A program made the translations under genes and the position numbers. From Morococcus cerebrosus (GTDB lineage: Bacteria > Pseudomonadota > Gammaproteobacteria > Burkholderiales > Neisseriaceae), in assembly GCF_022749515.1 (NCBI RefSeq), contig NZ_CP094242.1, positions 1,860,001 to 1,924,000 of the forward strand: DNA of 64,000 nt, written 5' to 3'. This document shows, piece after piece, positions 27,247-41,648 of this stretch; positions within the stretch are counted from its first letter, which is position 1, and every line of letters starts with the position of its first letter. Under the pieces are notes generated by a model, which was not told where the DNA came from, did no database searches, and saw only the letters and a program-made list of their open reading frames with translations.

Positions 27247-27846
27247 ACTGGGCATCCCCGATTACAGCACCTTATGCCGCTACCGCAACCGGCTGGCGCA
27301 AGACGACACCCTGTCCGAATTGCTGGAACTGATTAACCGACAACTGGCCGAAAAAAACCTAAAATTAGAGAAGGCATCCGCCGCCGTCGTTGACGCCACC
27401 ATTATTCAGACCGCCGGCAGCAAACAGCGTCAGGCCATAGAAGTCGATGAAGAAGGACAAGTCAGCGGCCAAACCACACCGAGTAAGGACAAAGATGCCC
27501 GCTGGACAAAGAAAAACGGCCTCTACAAACTCGGTTACAAACAACATACCCGTACCGATGAGGAAGGCTATATCGAGAAACTGCACATCACCCCCGCCAA
27601 TACCCATGAGTGCAACCATCTGTCGCCTTTGTTGGAAGGCATTGCCGAAGGCACGACCGTCTATGCCGACAAAGGCTATAACAGCAAGGAAAACCGGCAA
27701 CATCTGAAAGAGCATCGGTTGTCAGACGGCATTATGCGCAAAGCCTGCCGCAACCGTCCGCTGACGGAAGCGCAAACCAAACGCAACCGATATTTGTCGA
27801 AGACCCGTTATGTGGTCGAACAAAGCTTCGGTACGCTGCACCGTTA
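27247..27846 (+). pseudogene. IS1106 transposase internal fragment
   Basis: About 200 codons match residues 100-300 of the intact IS1106 transposase at 5836, from ELGIPDYSTLCRYRN to VVEQSFGTLHR, where it stops. Neither a start nor the last 35 residues are present. The open frame shown upstream to 27134 is out of the gene. Confidence 0.88.
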
Positions 27847-27850
27847 ATCA

Positions 27851-27891
27851 AGACCGTCTGAAAACCCAAAATCAATTTTCAGACGACCTTT
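27851..27891. terminator. imperfect DUS hairpin
   Basis: AGACCGTCTGAAAA and its partner TTTTCAGACGACCTT pair with one mismatch. The left arm contains CCGTCTGAA, closer to the DUS of other Neisseria. It lies downstream of ribD. Confidence 0.65.
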
Positions 27892-27908
27892 CTTGTTTAT
27901 GGAGCAGC

Positions 27909-29006
27909 CTATTTTTTACGCAAAACCCATTTTACGTCCTGCCCGATCAGCTCTACCGAACGGCTTTCCCACTCGCCTTCCGAAGCCAAAACGGCGGGGT
28001 TGGCGGAGAGGGTGAGCAGGCTTCTGCCTTCGCCTAAGATTTTCGGCGCTTGGTACAACACGATTTCGTCTGCCAAGCCTGCTTCGATAAAGGCGGAGGT
28101 CAGCGTCGCACCCGCTTCGACCATAATTTCGCCGTAGCCCAGTTCTGCCAACCGGGGCAGCAGTGCGGCAAGGTCTATACGTCCGTCAGCGTTTTCGGAC
28201 GACCTCAAGATGCGGATATGATTGAACGCGCGGTATGGTTTGAGGCATTCTTCATCATCAACGGCGGTTACGATGATGGTGGGGCTGAGGTCGTCTGAAA
28301 CCATGTGGCTGTTCAACGGCGTTTGCAGTTTGCTGTCCAACACGATGCGCGCAGGTTGGCGCAGGGTCGGGAAGGCGCGGACGTTGAGACGCGGGTTGTC
28401 GACAAGCACCGTGCCGATGCCGGTTAAGACGGCGCAGCTTTCCGCGCGTAAGGTTTGTACGTCCGCCCTTGCGGCTTCGCCGGTAATCCAGTAGCTGCGT
28501 CCGTCGGCGAGCGCGGTTTTGCCGTCCAAGCTGGCGGCGCATTTGACGCGGACAAACGGGCGGCCGCGTTCGATACGGGAAAGGAAGCCGCGGTTGAGTT
28601 CGCGCGCTTCGGTTTCCAGCAAACCGCTTTCGGTGCGGATGCCTGCGGCTTCGAGCATTGCCAAACCTTTGCCTGCCACCAGAGGATTGGGATCGGTCAT
28701 GGCGGCGACCACACGCGATACGCCCGAGCCGATTAGGGCTTCGGCGCAGGGCGGCGTATGGCCGTAATGGCTACACGGTTCGAGCGTCACATAAGCCGTC
28801 GCCCCGCGCGCCATTTCGCCCGCCTGCCGCAGCGCATGCACTTCGGCGTGCGGTTCGCCTGTTTTGACATGAAATCCCTGTCCGACGATTTGGTTGCCGT
28901 GTGCAATCACGCAGCCGACGCGCGGGTTGGGGGAAGTGGAAAAACGCCCGAGCCGCGCAAGGGCAAGGGCGTTTTGCATCATTTGGGTATCAATACAATC
29001 AAACAT
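27909..29006 (-). CDS. ribD: bifunctional riboflavin biosynthesis deaminase/reductase
   Basis: The protein makes the second and third steps of riboflavin synthesis. The 365-residue sequence has the N-terminal zinc deaminase site HAEVHAL and PCSHYGHTPPC, and a C-terminal reductase domain with VKCAASLDGKTAL, GIGTVLVDNPRLNVR and IMVEAGATL. Two DUS-type stretches are translated: SDDL near residue 238 and RSSEN near residue 265. nrdR and a lipoprotein gene lie upstream in the same direction. Confidence 0.96.
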   Translation of the reverse strand: MFDCIDTQMMQNALALARLGRFSTSPNPRVGCVIAHGNQIVGQGFHVKTGEPHAEVHALRQAGEMARGATAYVTLEPCSHYGHTPPCAEALIGSGVSRVVAAMTDPNPLVAGKGLAMLEAAGIRTESGLLETEARELNRGFLSRIERGRPFVRVKCAASLDGKTALADGRSYWITGEAARADVQTLRAESCAVLTGIGTVLVDNPRLNVRAFPTLRQPARIVLDSKLQTPLNSHMVSDDLSPTIIVTAVDDEECLKPYRAFNHIRILRSSENADGRIDLAALLPRLAELGYGEIMVEAGATLTSAFIEAGLADEIVLYQAPKILGEGRSLLTLSANPAVLASEGEWESRSVELIGQDVKWVLRKK

Positions 29007-29076
29007 AACTTAGGTTTCTTAAAGTTTTCCGTTTTCAGACGACCTTTTCTTTCGCCGTATTCCGTTCGTCAAAGCA

Positions 29077-29607
29077 TTAACGCGACAAGCTCAATTCTTT
29101 CAATACTTCCGACAATTCCTTCTGACCCACGTGATGGCTGTACGCGCAAACGGTATAAATATTGGTTTCGTGAATGGCGATGCAGTATTGGTTGAACGTA
29201 CCTTGCCGGTCTTCGCGGTCGGTTTGGTAATTCATGCGGTTGTCGGTGGCGATGCCGACGCGGACATTTTGAGTCTCGTCCGATTGCAGGGCGGTTTTGA
29301 GTTCGGCGAAATAGGTTTTGGCATCCGTTTGCGCCGGGCCGTTGTTCGCCGCATAAATAGTAATGCGCGCTTCAGGGTCGTGTTGGAGCAGAATCAGGTT
29401 GGAGGCGGGAACGTTTTTCGGATGGCGGGCAGAATCGGCGATGATGTCGGTGAAGTGGCTGTTGTGGACGGAGATGGAAATTTTGCCGTCCATGCTCGTC
29501 AGCGTTTGAACCGTATCGGAGGCGGCTTTCGACGCCGCATCGCCCTGTTCGGGGCTGCAGGCGACAAGGCAGAATAGGGCGGCGGCTACGGATAAAACTC
29601 TTTTCAT
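29077..29607 (-). CDS. predicted lipoprotein of unknown function
   Basis: The 176-residue protein starts MKRVLSVAAALFCLVAC, a lipoprotein signal with lipobox LVAC (Cys 17). The mature part is about 160 residues with no motif I recognise; it includes YAANNGPAQTDAKTYFAEL and YCIAIHETNIYTVCAY. I chose 29607 because AGAGG lies six bases upstream; ATGs at 29613 and 29625 are also in frame. It lies between nrdR and ribD in one direction. Confidence 0.85.
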   Translation of the reverse strand: MKRVLSVAAALFCLVACSPEQGDAASKAASDTVQTLTSMDGKISISVHNSHFTDIIADSARHPKNVPASNLILLQHDPEARITIYAANNGPAQTDAKTYFAELKTALQSDETQNVRVGIATDNRMNYQTDREDRQGTFNQYCIAIHETNIYTVCAYSHHVGQKELSEVLKELSLSR

Positions 29608-29638
29608 AAACATCCTCTTCATCATCAACACACCGCTT

Positions 29639-29650
29639 TCAGACGACCTA
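29639..29650. repeat. single DUS overlapping the nrdR stop
   Basis: The nrdR stop codon TAG supplies the first AG of the DUS AGGTCGTCTGAA. Confidence 0.85.
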
Positions 29651-30109
29651 TTTCCCGTCGGTCTGCACCAGCGTGGCGATTGCCTGAGTAAACTCGGACA
29701 CGTCGTTGAAACTTTTATACACGGAAGCAAAACGGACATAGGCGACCTGATCGATTTTTGCCAATTCCTCCATCGCCATTTCTCCCACCATGCGCGACGG
29801 CACTTCCTTGTTGCCCGACTGATACAGACGCTGCTCAATCAGCGCGACCGTTTCATCGATTTTTTCTTGGGCGATCGGGCGTTTGTGCAAAGCCCGCTCC
29901 AAACTGGTTCTCAGCTTGTGCGGATTAAACGCCACGCGCGTACCGTTGGATTTAATCACCTGCGGCATCCGCATTTCGACCGTTTCAAACGTACTGAACC
30001 GCTGCCCGCACTCCACGCAACGGCGGCGGCGGCGGATGCTGTTCGTCTCTTCCAAGAGCCGCGAATCAGTGACTTGAGTATTGGGATGCTGACAAAACGG
30101 ACATTTCAT
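29648..30109 (-). CDS. nrdR: transcriptional repressor NrdR
   Basis: NrdR represses ribonucleotide reductase genes in response to the ATP/dATP ratio. The 153-residue protein has the N-terminal zinc ribbon CPFCQHPNTQVTDSR ... CVECGQRF and the ATP-cone domain from residue 49 (VIKSNGTRVAFNPHKLRTSL). Length and layout are standard. nrdR next to ribD is a conserved neighbourhood in many proteobacteria. Confidence 0.97.
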   Translation of the reverse strand: MKCPFCQHPNTQVTDSRLLEETNSIRRRRRCVECGQRFSTFETVEMRMPQVIKSNGTRVAFNPHKLRTSLERALHKRPIAQEKIDETVALIEQRLYQSGNKEVPSRMVGEMAMEELAKIDQVAYVRFASVYKSFNDVSEFTQAIATLVQTDGK

Positions 30110-31013
30110 AAGTTTTTGAATTTATTTGTTTGTGAAACGGAATTGTAGCCGATTGAGCTATTCCCGTATAGTCGGTGGGTTTATTATGGGTTGAAGGGGT
30201 CGTCTGAAAGCGGAAATTCGAGCTGCTAAATGAACTATAAACCCTATCGTTACTATCTTTTATACTACTGCCTCCTCCTTGATTGTTAAATGAAAATCTT
30301 GGGATTGAAGTAGAGTAGCTCTAAATAAGACAACAAAGCCTAAGGATTTTTAATCACCTTTCATTTTAGTATCTCATAGTGGAAACGAAATTTACATTTT
30401 TTCAAAAATAATTAGAAAAAGAATTCAAATCAACTCTGTTACATTTACATAAGACATGCTTTTACCTAATTTTAAAAGTTTTCAATACCTTTAGCTTACT
30501 ATGATTTATCTTGAAATAGTAAAATCTATTGGTATCTAATACATCATAACTACTTTCACTATCAGCATAACTACGCTTCCAAACATAATTTTCGTTACAA
30601 TAACAAAAATAAGCTTTCTCTTTTTGGAGTAGCTCACCATGCACACATAGATCGCACTAGCACACTTTAAGATCGCAGCGATTACTCCACCTTAAGCTAC
30701 TACCACACTTTGTTTCCTTTTTGTCTTTGCCAAAGTAACTCATACACACCTTCATAGAATCCTAGAAAATCTAATCTGCGCCCACCAATTAAAGGTAGCT
30801 TATATCCTCTAATAACCGCTTTGTAAGTATCGTAAACCATCTTTTTTCACCTCGACATTTCAAGATAACCAAAACAATCATTTTTTGGCTCGCACTATAT
30901 TTATTCACTTGAGATAATGCTTCACCGAATAGGATTCATTCAATTCTAGAATACCTTATAAGGAGCTATCTTCTATATGCATCATCTTCTCCAAACCTGT
31001 CAACGATACAAAG
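30110..31013. other. AT-rich intergenic region between nrdR and rrn operon
   Basis: These 900 bases are AT-rich and differ in composition from both neighbours. They contain one small frame with a good ribosome binding site (30700-30840) and a weaker 60-codon frame on the same strand (30462-30644) with a Tyr/Lys/Ser-rich product. A single DUS lies near 30198. They may be remains of lost genes. Confidence 0.6.
30700..30840 (-). CDS. small hypothetical protein (46 aa)
   Basis: The frame starts MVYDTYKAVIRGYKLPLIGG, continues RRLDFLGFYEGVYELLWQRQ and ends NKVW. GAGGTG lies about seven bases before the ATG. It is short and I recognise no family; the sequence has protein-like amino acid use. It may be a fragment of a larger lost gene. 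Confidence 0.35.
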   Translation of the reverse strand: MVYDTYKAVIRGYKLPLIGGRRLDFLGFYEGVYELLWQRQKGNKVW

Positions 31014-31042
31014 TAAAAGCCCCCGACATCTGTCGGGGGCTT
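31014..31042 (-). terminator. rrn operon terminator
   Basis: AAGCCCCCGACA and TGTCGGGGGCTT form a strong 12-bp stem, ending in T-rich sequence on the minus strand, just past the 5S gene. Confidence 0.9.
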
Positions 31043-31049
31043 AGAATAG

Positions 31050-31165
31050 GTGTTTGGCAGTGACCTACTTTCGCATGGAAGAACCACACTATCATCGGCG
31101 CTGAGTCGTTTCACGGTCCTGTTCGGGATGGGAAGGCGTGGGACCAACTCGCTATGGCCGCCAAA
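31050..31165 (-). rRNA. rrf: 5S ribosomal RNA
   Basis: The 116-base gene reads TTTGGCGGCCATAGCGAGTT at the 5' end and CACTGCCAAACACC at the 3' end. It is the last gene of the rrn operon. Confidence 0.95.
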
Positions 31166-31261
31166 CTTAAACTGTACAAATCGGCAAAGCCTTAATCAAT
31201 ATATTCGGTGATGACTGAATCAGTCAGTAAGCTTTTTATTTGAAGTTCTTCAAATGATAGA

Positions 31262-34150
<2,889 letters not shown>

Positions 34151-34580
34151 CTATCATTTCAAGAACTTCTCTGACTTTGCCTGATATTCCGTTGACTAGA
34201 ACATCAAACTTGAATTTCCTACTCTGATAAAGCTTACTGCTTGTTGTGTCTTAATCCCGCCTTTTGTCTTTCGGGATTAAGTCGATACAATCATCACCCA
34301 AATACTGTACCTGTTTTTCTTTTCCTGTTCAGGAGACAACTGACCGTTTGCAATCGGTCAATCATCAAAAACAGACACATTGTCTTTGTTTGTTGATTTC
34401 GGCTTTCCAATTTGTTAAAGATCGATGCGTTCAATATTGCTATTTACTTCGCAAATCAAAATGAGCTGATTATTATAGCAGCCTTTCTTTTTCCGTCAAA
34501 CTGATTCGTCAGCAGACTTCTCTTTAGAAAAAAAGAAAGCAGTTACACTGCCTTTTAACTCGCTTTGATTTGGAAAGTAT

Positions 34581-34656
34581 TGGTGGAGGCAAACGGGATC
34601 GAACCGATGACCCCCTGCTTGCAAAGCAGGTGCTCTACCAACTGAGCTATGCCCCC
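34581..34656 (-). tRNA. tRNA-Ala (anticodon TGC)
   Basis: A 76-base cloverleaf starts GGGGGCATAGCTCAGTTGGT, with anticodon stem-loop CTGCTTTGCAAGCAG, GGTTCGATCC T-loop and encoded CCA. It lies in the 16S-23S spacer. Confidence 0.97.
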
Positions 34657-34661
34657 GTTCT

Positions 34662-34738
<77 letters not shown>

Positions 34739-34836
34739 GGATTCTCTTCTTAAGCGAATCTTGTCTTCACTCAAGCATTTTTCCGCATCTTCTACAGTTT
34801 ACCGATAAGTGTGAATACGACAGCCTCTTCTTTCTC

Positions 34837-36381
<1,545 letters not shown>

Positions 36382-36505
36382 ATCTCTAACTTTTTAACTT
36401 CTGGTCTGCTTCAAAGAAACCAACAGGACAATGTCTAAAACATCATCTTGTCTGTCTTTCAAACAGTGTGAGGCTGTCGCACTCACACTTATCGGTAATC
36501 TGTTT

Positions 36506-36517
36506 TGTTAAAGAGCA
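36506..36517 (-). promoter_or_regulatory. rrn boxA antitermination site
   Basis: TGCTCTTTAACA, a perfect boxA, lies in the rrn leader about 125 bases before 16S. It recruits NusB/NusE. Confidence 0.85.
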
Positions 36518-36524
36518 AAAACGA

Positions 36525-36552
36525 ATTATAAAGCATTTCATCTCGTTGTCAA
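36525..36552 (-). promoter_or_regulatory. rrn operon promoter
   Basis: Perfect -35 TTGACA (36547-36552) and -10 TATAAT (36525-36530) are separated by 16 bases. An A/T-rich stretch upstream could act as an UP element. Confidence 0.9.
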
Positions 36553-37046
36553 TCAAAACTTTTCTTAAAACCTCGAAAAATCAGACCAACTGTGATATAC
36601 TTATCTGTTCGTTCAATCACCGCCAAAGCAGCGAAGAACCGAACTATACCCCTCCCCTCAAAAACCGTCAACCCCCAAATAACAAAAAATCCCACAAAAC
36701 ACTTCAACAAACTGAAATTCAACAGCTTTTATTTCAGATACTATTTCGGAACTTTCAAAACACCATCAATCCAAAATCCAAACAGCCCAAAACCATCCAA
36801 TTCTCACAACTACAAACAGAAACTCAACTCCCAACACCTAATAACACCAAAGGTCGTCTGAAATCTCTTTCAGACGACCTTTGGTGTTCAATTTCGCATC
36901 ATGTTTTACCAATCTTGCTCATTCAGAAAATATTTACCCTCCTGAATATTACATCACCTCGTTGACATATATAGATCTTCCTCAAAATTGCTTGTTTATT
37001 CTTTATCCATGTTAGTATAAACATATTTTGAACACGTATTTTAATC
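36553..37046. other. intergenic region between rrn and coaBC
   Basis: These 494 bases are rich in A and C on the plus strand with no credible gene; a 165-codon frame (36468-36965) overlaps the rrn promoter and has no usable start. A long DUS hairpin is at 36843-36888. Confidence 0.65.
36843..36888. terminator. extended DUS hairpin
   Basis: The stem is 21 bp (AACACC extends the DUS arms) with a four-base loop. Nothing obvious is transcribed into it: coaBC diverges downstream and rrn runs away. It may mark the end of a lost gene. Confidence 0.75.
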
Positions 37047-38231
37047 ATGAGTAAACATATTCTGCTGGGTATTAGTGGCGGCATTGCCGCTTATAAGTCT
37101 TGCGAGTTGGTACGCTTGTTGAAAAAACAGGGGCATTCAGTCAGTGTGGTAATGAGCAAAGCATCAACCGAATTTATTTCACCACTGACTTTTCAGGCCT
37201 TAAGCGGAAATCCTGTTCTAACAGATACGCATGAAAATAGCTTAGGAAATGGCATGGCTCATATTAATTTAACACGTGAGGCAGATGCGTTGGTCATTGC
37301 ACCGGCAACAGCCAATACGATTGCCAAAATTTCCCATGGCATTGCGGATAACCTCCTGGCTAATCTTGTTGCCGCACGGAAATGTCCTTTAGCAGTTGCT
37401 CCCGCCATGAATGTAGAGATGTGGAACAATCCTGCCAATCTACGCAATATCGAACAACTACGTTCAGACGGTATTACTGTCTTTCAGCCGGCATATGGCG
37501 AACAGGCCTGTGGGGAAATTGGACTTGGTCGAATGCTTGAAGCAGCTGATTTGGCTGATTTAATTTCCGACTTATGGACACCTAAAATCTTATTAGGCAA
37601 ACGTATTTTAATCACAGCCGGAGCAACGTTTGAAGCCATCGACCCTGTACGCGGTATTACAAACATCTCTAGCGGACAGATGGGTACGGCTTTAGCACGG
37701 GCATGCAGGGCTGCAGGGGCTAAAGTAACTCTGATTTATGGGCAACTCCAAACTACTATTCCAACCGGGCTTTTTCATACAGAACAAGCCGTAAGTGCTG
37801 AAGAAATGTTCCGTGCTGTTCACAATCATATTACCAACCAAGATGTATTTATCTCCGTTGCAGCTGTTGCTGACTATAAGGTGAAAAATAGCAGTTCCCA
37901 AAAAATGAAAAAAGATGGTTCCGGTAAAGTTCCTATTATCGAATTAACGGAAAACCCTGATATTCTCGCTTCCATTGCTTCTTTACCTACCCCTCCCTTC
38001 TGTGTCGGGTTTGCCGCTGAAAGCGAACGCGTTCTAGAATATGCCAGAATCAAAAGAATCAGGAAAAATATCCCTATGCTGGTTGCAAATCAAATTTCCC
38101 AGTCAATGGGAAAAACGACTAATCAAATTACCATTATTGATGACGAAAATGAGATTTCATTCCCAGAAACAGATAAACGTCAAGCAGCAGATAACATTGT
38201 CCAACATCTTGCAGCTCGTCTGAATCGTTGA
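37047..38231 (+). CDS. coaBC: bifunctional phosphopantothenoylcysteine decarboxylase / synthetase
   Basis: The protein carries out two steps of coenzyme A synthesis. The N-terminal CoaC flavoprotein domain (1-180) has GISGGIAAYKSCELVR, APATANTIAK, PAMNVEMWNNPA and the catalytic-Cys loop ACGEIGLGRM. The C-terminal CoaB domain has ITAGATFEAIDPVRGI, NISSGQMG and FAAESE. Total 394 residues, normal length. coaE, the last CoA step, is at 56256. This gene is more AT-rich than most neighbours. Confidence 0.96.
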   Translation: MSKHILLGISGGIAAYKSCELVRLLKKQGHSVSVVMSKASTEFISPLTFQALSGNPVLTDTHENSLGNGMAHINLTREADALVIAPATANTIAKISHGIADNLLANLVAARKCPLAVAPAMNVEMWNNPANLRNIEQLRSDGITVFQPAYGEQACGEIGLGRMLEAADLADLISDLWTPKILLGKRILITAGATFEAIDPVRGITNISSGQMGTALARACRAAGAKVTLIYGQLQTTIPTGLFHTEQAVSAEEMFRAVHNHITNQDVFISVAAVADYKVKNSSSQKMKKDGSGKVPIIELTENPDILASIASLPTPPFCVGFAAESERVLEYARIKRIRKNIPMLVANQISQSMGKTTNQITIIDDENEISFPETDKRQAADNIVQHLAARLNR

Positions 38232-38298
38232 TCATGAACAATATAGCAAAATAATTCTCAAAATAAGCAAGAACAATGCTATTTTTTTGAAAAGTCCA

Positions 38299-38351
38299 AA
38301 GGTCGTCTGAAAATTTTAACGAAACCCGTTTCCCTGTTTTCAGACGACCTT
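38299..38351. terminator. DUS inverted-repeat terminator
   Basis: Arms 38299-38313 and 38337-38351 with a longer loop. It serves the convergent coaBC and nqr operon. Confidence 0.82.
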
Positions 38352-38417
38352 CATCTTTAATCTAAACAAAAAAAGGAAGAAAATGAGGTTTCTTCCTTCT
38401 TCGTTTAAGGTTAAATT

Positions 38418-39635
38418 TTAACCGCCGAAGTCATCCAAGAGGATGTTTTCATCTTCCACGCCCAAGTCTTTAAGCATTTTGATGACGGACTGGTTCATGA
38501 TCGGCGGGCCGCACATGTAGAATTCGCAGTCTTCCGGTGCTTCATGGTTTTTCAGGTGGTTTTCGTAAACCACGTTGTGGATGAAGCCTGTGTAACCGTC
38601 CCAGTTGTCTTCAGGCAATGGGTCGGACAGGGCAACGTGCCATGTGAAGTTCGGGTACTCTGCCGCGAGTTGGTCGAAGTCTTCAACATAGAACATTTCA
38701 CGTTTAGAACGGGCACCATACCAGAAGGTAATCTTACGTTTGGAGTTCAAACGTTTCAGCTGGTCGAAAATGTGGGAGCGCATCGGTGCCATACCTGCAC
38801 CGCCGCCGATAAATACCATTTCCGCATCGGTGTCTTTGGCGAAGAATTCGCCGAACGGGCCGGAGATGGTTACTTTGTCGCCGGGTTTGAGCGACCAGAT
38901 GTAAGACGACATTTGTCCCGGAGGCGCATCGGGTACGCGCGGAGGCGGCGTGGCGATACGCACGTTCAGCATGATGATGCCTTTTTCTTCAGGATATGAA
39001 GCCATGGAGTAAGCGCGCAAAATCGGCTCGTCCACTTTGGAAACGTATTGCCACAGATTGTATTTATCCCAGTCTTCGTGATATTCCTTAGGAATGTCGA
39101 AATCTTTGTAGGCAACGGTGTGCGGCGGGGCTTCGATTTGGATGTAGCCGCCGGCGCGGAATGGGACTTCTTCGCCTTCGGGAATGGCAAGCTTGAGTTC
39201 TTTAATGAACGTGGCTTTGTTGTCGTTGGAGATGACGGTGCATTCCCATTTTTTCACGCCGAACACTTCTTCGGGCACTTCGATGTCCATGTCGGTTTTG
39301 ACGTTGACCTGACAAGACAGACGGCAGCCTTCGCGTGCTTCTCGTTTGCTGATGTGGGACAACTCGGTCGGCAGAATGTCGCCGCCACCGCTTTTCACGA
39401 CAACGCGGCATTGTCCGCACGAACCGCCGCCACCGCAGGCGGAGGGAACGAAGATACCTTGGCTGGCAAGCGCGCCCAACAGTTTGCCGCCGGCGGGCAT
39501 AGTCAGCTCTTTTTCATCATTGACTTTGATGGTGATGTCGCCCTCGCTCACCAGCTTGGATTTGGCAAACAGAATCATCAGTGCCAAAGCCAAGACGATG
39601 ACGGTGAACATCACGATACCTAAAATAATTTCCAT
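38418..39635 (-). CDS. nqrF: Na+-translocating NADH:quinone reductase subunit F
   Basis: NqrF takes electrons from NADH. The 405-residue protein has an N-terminal membrane helix, the 2Fe-2S site [12 protein letters not shown] with a further Cys (CRLSC), the FAD motif RAYSMASYP and the NADH-binding [16 protein letters not shown], ending in [10 protein letters not shown]. It is the last gene of nqrABCDEF. Confidence 0.97.
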   Translation of the reverse strand: MEIILGIVMFTVIVLALALMILFAKSKLVSEGDITIKVNDEKELTMPAGGKLLGALASQGIFVPSACGGGGSCGQCRVVVKSGGGDILPTELSHISKREAREGCRLSCQVNVKTDMDIEVPEEVFGVKKWECTVISNDNKATFIKELKLAIPEGEEVPFRAGGYIQIEAPPHTVAYKDFDIPKEYHEDWDKYNLWQYVSKVDEPILRAYSMASYPEEKGIIMLNVRIATPPPRVPDAPPGQMSSYIWSLKPGDKVTISGPFGEFFAKDTDAEMVFIGGGAGMAPMRSHIFDQLKRLNSKRKITFWYGARSKREMFYVEDFDQLAAEYPNFTWHVALSDPLPEDNWDGYTGFIHNVVYENHLKNHEAPEDCEFYMCGPPIMNQSVIKMLKDLGVEDENILLDDFGG

Positions 39636-39648
39636 GCCGAATCCTTTC

Positions 39649-40242
39649 TTATAACTGGATGCCGGAGAACGACATAAACGCCATCGCCATCAGGCCGGCG
39701 GAGATGAAGGTGATACCCAGTCCTTTGAGGCCTTTGGGAGCGTCCGAATATTTCATTTTTTCGGTAATGCCCGCCAAAGCGACAATCGCCAACATCCAGC
39801 CCAAGCCCGCGCCGAAGCCGTACACGACGGATTCGCCGAAGTTGTATTCGCGTTGCGCCATAAACGAAACGGCACCGAAAATCGCGCAGTTTACGGTAAT
39901 CAGCGGCAGGTAGATACCCAGCGCGTTATAGAGGGCTGGGAAGAATTTGTCCAAGAACATTTCCAAAATCTGCACCAAAGCCGCAATCACGCCGATGAAG
40001 GTGATGAATTTCAGGAAGGTCAAATCCACGCCTTCGACAATCGCGCCGTCTTTGAGCAACGAATAAACGAGCTGGTTGGCTGGGACGGACAGGCCGAGTA
40101 CGAAGGTAACGGCAACGCCCAAGCCGAATGCGGTGGATACTTTTTTCGATACCGCCAAAAAAGTACACATGCCCAAGAAGAAGGACAGCGCCATGTTTTC
40201 AATGAAGACGGATTTCACAAAAAGGCTTAAATAGTGTTCCAT
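39649..40242 (-). CDS. nqrE: Na+-translocating NADH:quinone reductase subunit E
   Basis: The 197-residue integral membrane subunit has six hydrophobic segments. Cysteines in [11 protein letters not shown] and TVNCAIFGA correspond to the ligands of the intramembrane iron centre shared by NqrD and NqrE. It begins three bases after nqrD stops. Confidence 0.96.
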   Translation of the reverse strand: MEHYLSLFVKSVFIENMALSFFLGMCTFLAVSKKVSTAFGLGVAVTFVLGLSVPANQLVYSLLKDGAIVEGVDLTFLKFITFIGVIAALVQILEMFLDKFFPALYNALGIYLPLITVNCAIFGAVSFMAQREYNFGESVVYGFGAGLGWMLAIVALAGITEKMKYSDAPKGLKGLGITFISAGLMAMAFMSFSGIQL

Positions 40243-40245
40243 GTC

Positions 40246-40872
40246 TTATTCCTCCGCCTGTTCGGGTTTCCATGTGCGCAAACCCCAAATCAAAAAGCCG
40301 ATGATGAAGAACGCGCTCGGTGCCAGCAGGAAAAGGCCGTTGGTTTGATACCAGCCGCCGTCCTGCACGGTTTGGAAAACGGTGTAGCCCAAGAGCTTGC
40401 CCGAACCGATAAGCTCGCGGATGGTTGCGATGATAATCAGCATCATGCCGTAACCTGCGCCGTTACCAATACCGTCTACCAGGCTTTCCAACGGCGGCTC
40501 TTTCATGGCGAAGGCTTCGGCGCGACCCATCACGATACAGTTGGTAATAATCAGGCCGACGAATACGGAGAGCTGTTTGGACAATTCGTAGGCATAGGCC
40601 TGCAATAATTGGTCAACCAGCGTAACCAGCGACGCGACAATCGCCATCTGCACGATAATGCGGATGCTGTTCGGGATGTAATTGCGCACCAGCGAGATAA
40701 AGAAGCTGGAAAAACCGGTTACCAAACTGACGGAAATACCCATCACGATGGCCGTCTGAAGTTTGGTGGTAACCGCCAGCGCCGAACAAATCCCCAAGAC
40801 CTGCAAGGTAATCGGGTTGTTGTCAATAAAGGGTGAAAACATTAAATGTTTCAAGCGTTTCATATCAGCCAT
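40246..40872 (-). CDS. nqrD: Na+-translocating NADH:quinone reductase subunit D
   Basis: The 208-residue membrane subunit, a paralogue of NqrE with inverted topology, has cysteines in [13 protein letters not shown] and [14 protein letters not shown]. Its ATG shares one base with the nqrC stop (TAATG), a sign of translational coupling. Confidence 0.96.
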   Translation of the reverse strand: MADMKRLKHLMFSPFIDNNPITLQVLGICSALAVTTKLQTAIVMGISVSLVTGFSSFFISLVRNYIPNSIRIIVQMAIVASLVTLVDQLLQAYAYELSKQLSVFVGLIITNCIVMGRAEAFAMKEPPLESLVDGIGNGAGYGMMLIIIATIRELIGSGKLLGYTVFQTVQDGGWYQTNGLFLLAPSAFFIIGFLIWGLRTWKPEQAEE

Positions 40873-41648
40873 TATTGTGCTCCTGCTGATTTCAATTTGT
40901 TCAGGTAGGGGATATAGCCGTTTTCGCCGAACCAGTAGGCAAACGAGCCTTGTACGCCTTTGGAAGTCAGCGATGCGCCGGAAAGGGCATCTACGCCATG
41001 TTCTTTGTCCGAGCTTCCGCCTTTGGAAACATGCAGGGCAAGTTTGCCTTGTTCGTCAAAGAGTTTTTTGCCGACGAATTTTTGCTGCCACAACGGATTG
41101 CCGATTTCACCGCCCAAGCCTGGAGTCTCGCCTTGGTCGTAATAAGTAATGCCGTTGATGGTGTTGCCGTCGGGTTGGATGGCGACGAAGCCATACATGA
41201 CCGACCACAAACCGTTGCCGTGCATAGGCAGGATGATTTGGCTGACTTTGCCGTCATCGCCTTTTACCAAATAAACTTCAGTGTATTTGGCGCGGCTTTT
41301 GATGCCTGCCAAATCGTCTTCAGGTTTGATTTGGATGCTTTGCGCGGGGTCTTTGGCGGCAACGCGTGCGCTGAAGTCTTTTGGCGCGTCTTTCACATAT
41401 TCGCCGGTCGCCAAATCAACCACGCGTTGCTCGATGCGGTCGGCAAAGGTTTTGCTGATGTCGGTATTTTTATCGAGCAAACCGGCAACACTCAGGATGT
41501 AGCTTTGCTTGTCCTGAACCTTTTGTTTTTCCTGAACCGGTTTCAAGCCGACAACCGCGCCTGCTACGATGACCGAGCAAATCAGGCTGACCGCCAACAC
41601 CACAATCAGCGTGCCGCTGAAGCTGTCTTTATCGAATTTCTTAGCCAT
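40872..41648 (-). CDS. nqrC: Na+-translocating NADH:quinone reductase subunit C
   Basis: The 258-residue subunit has one N-terminal helix and a periplasmic FMN domain. The ApbE-type flavinylation motif appears as [14 protein letters not shown], with Ser where many NqrC have Thr. I start at [10 protein letters not shown] (41648), which overlaps the nqrB end by eight bases; a longer frame upstream to 41723 lies inside nqrB. Confidence 0.95.
   Translation of the reverse strand: MAKKFDKDSFSGTLIVVLAVSLICSVIVAGAVVGLKPVQEKQKVQDKQSYILSVAGLLDKNTDISKTFADRIEQRVVDLATGEYVKDAPKDFSARVAAKDPAQSIQIKPEDDLAGIKSRAKYTEVYLVKGDDGKVSQIILPMHGNGLWSVMYGFVAIQPDGNTINGITYYDQGETPGLGGEIGNPLWQQKFVGKKLFDEQGKLALHVSKGGSSDKEHGVDALSGASLTSKGVQGSFAYWFGENGYIPYLNKLKSAGAQ

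Noticed and set aside
36468..36965. 165-codon plus-strand frame between rrn and coaBC
   Set aside because: It starts inside the rrn leader, crosses the DUS hairpin and has a composition unlike a protein.
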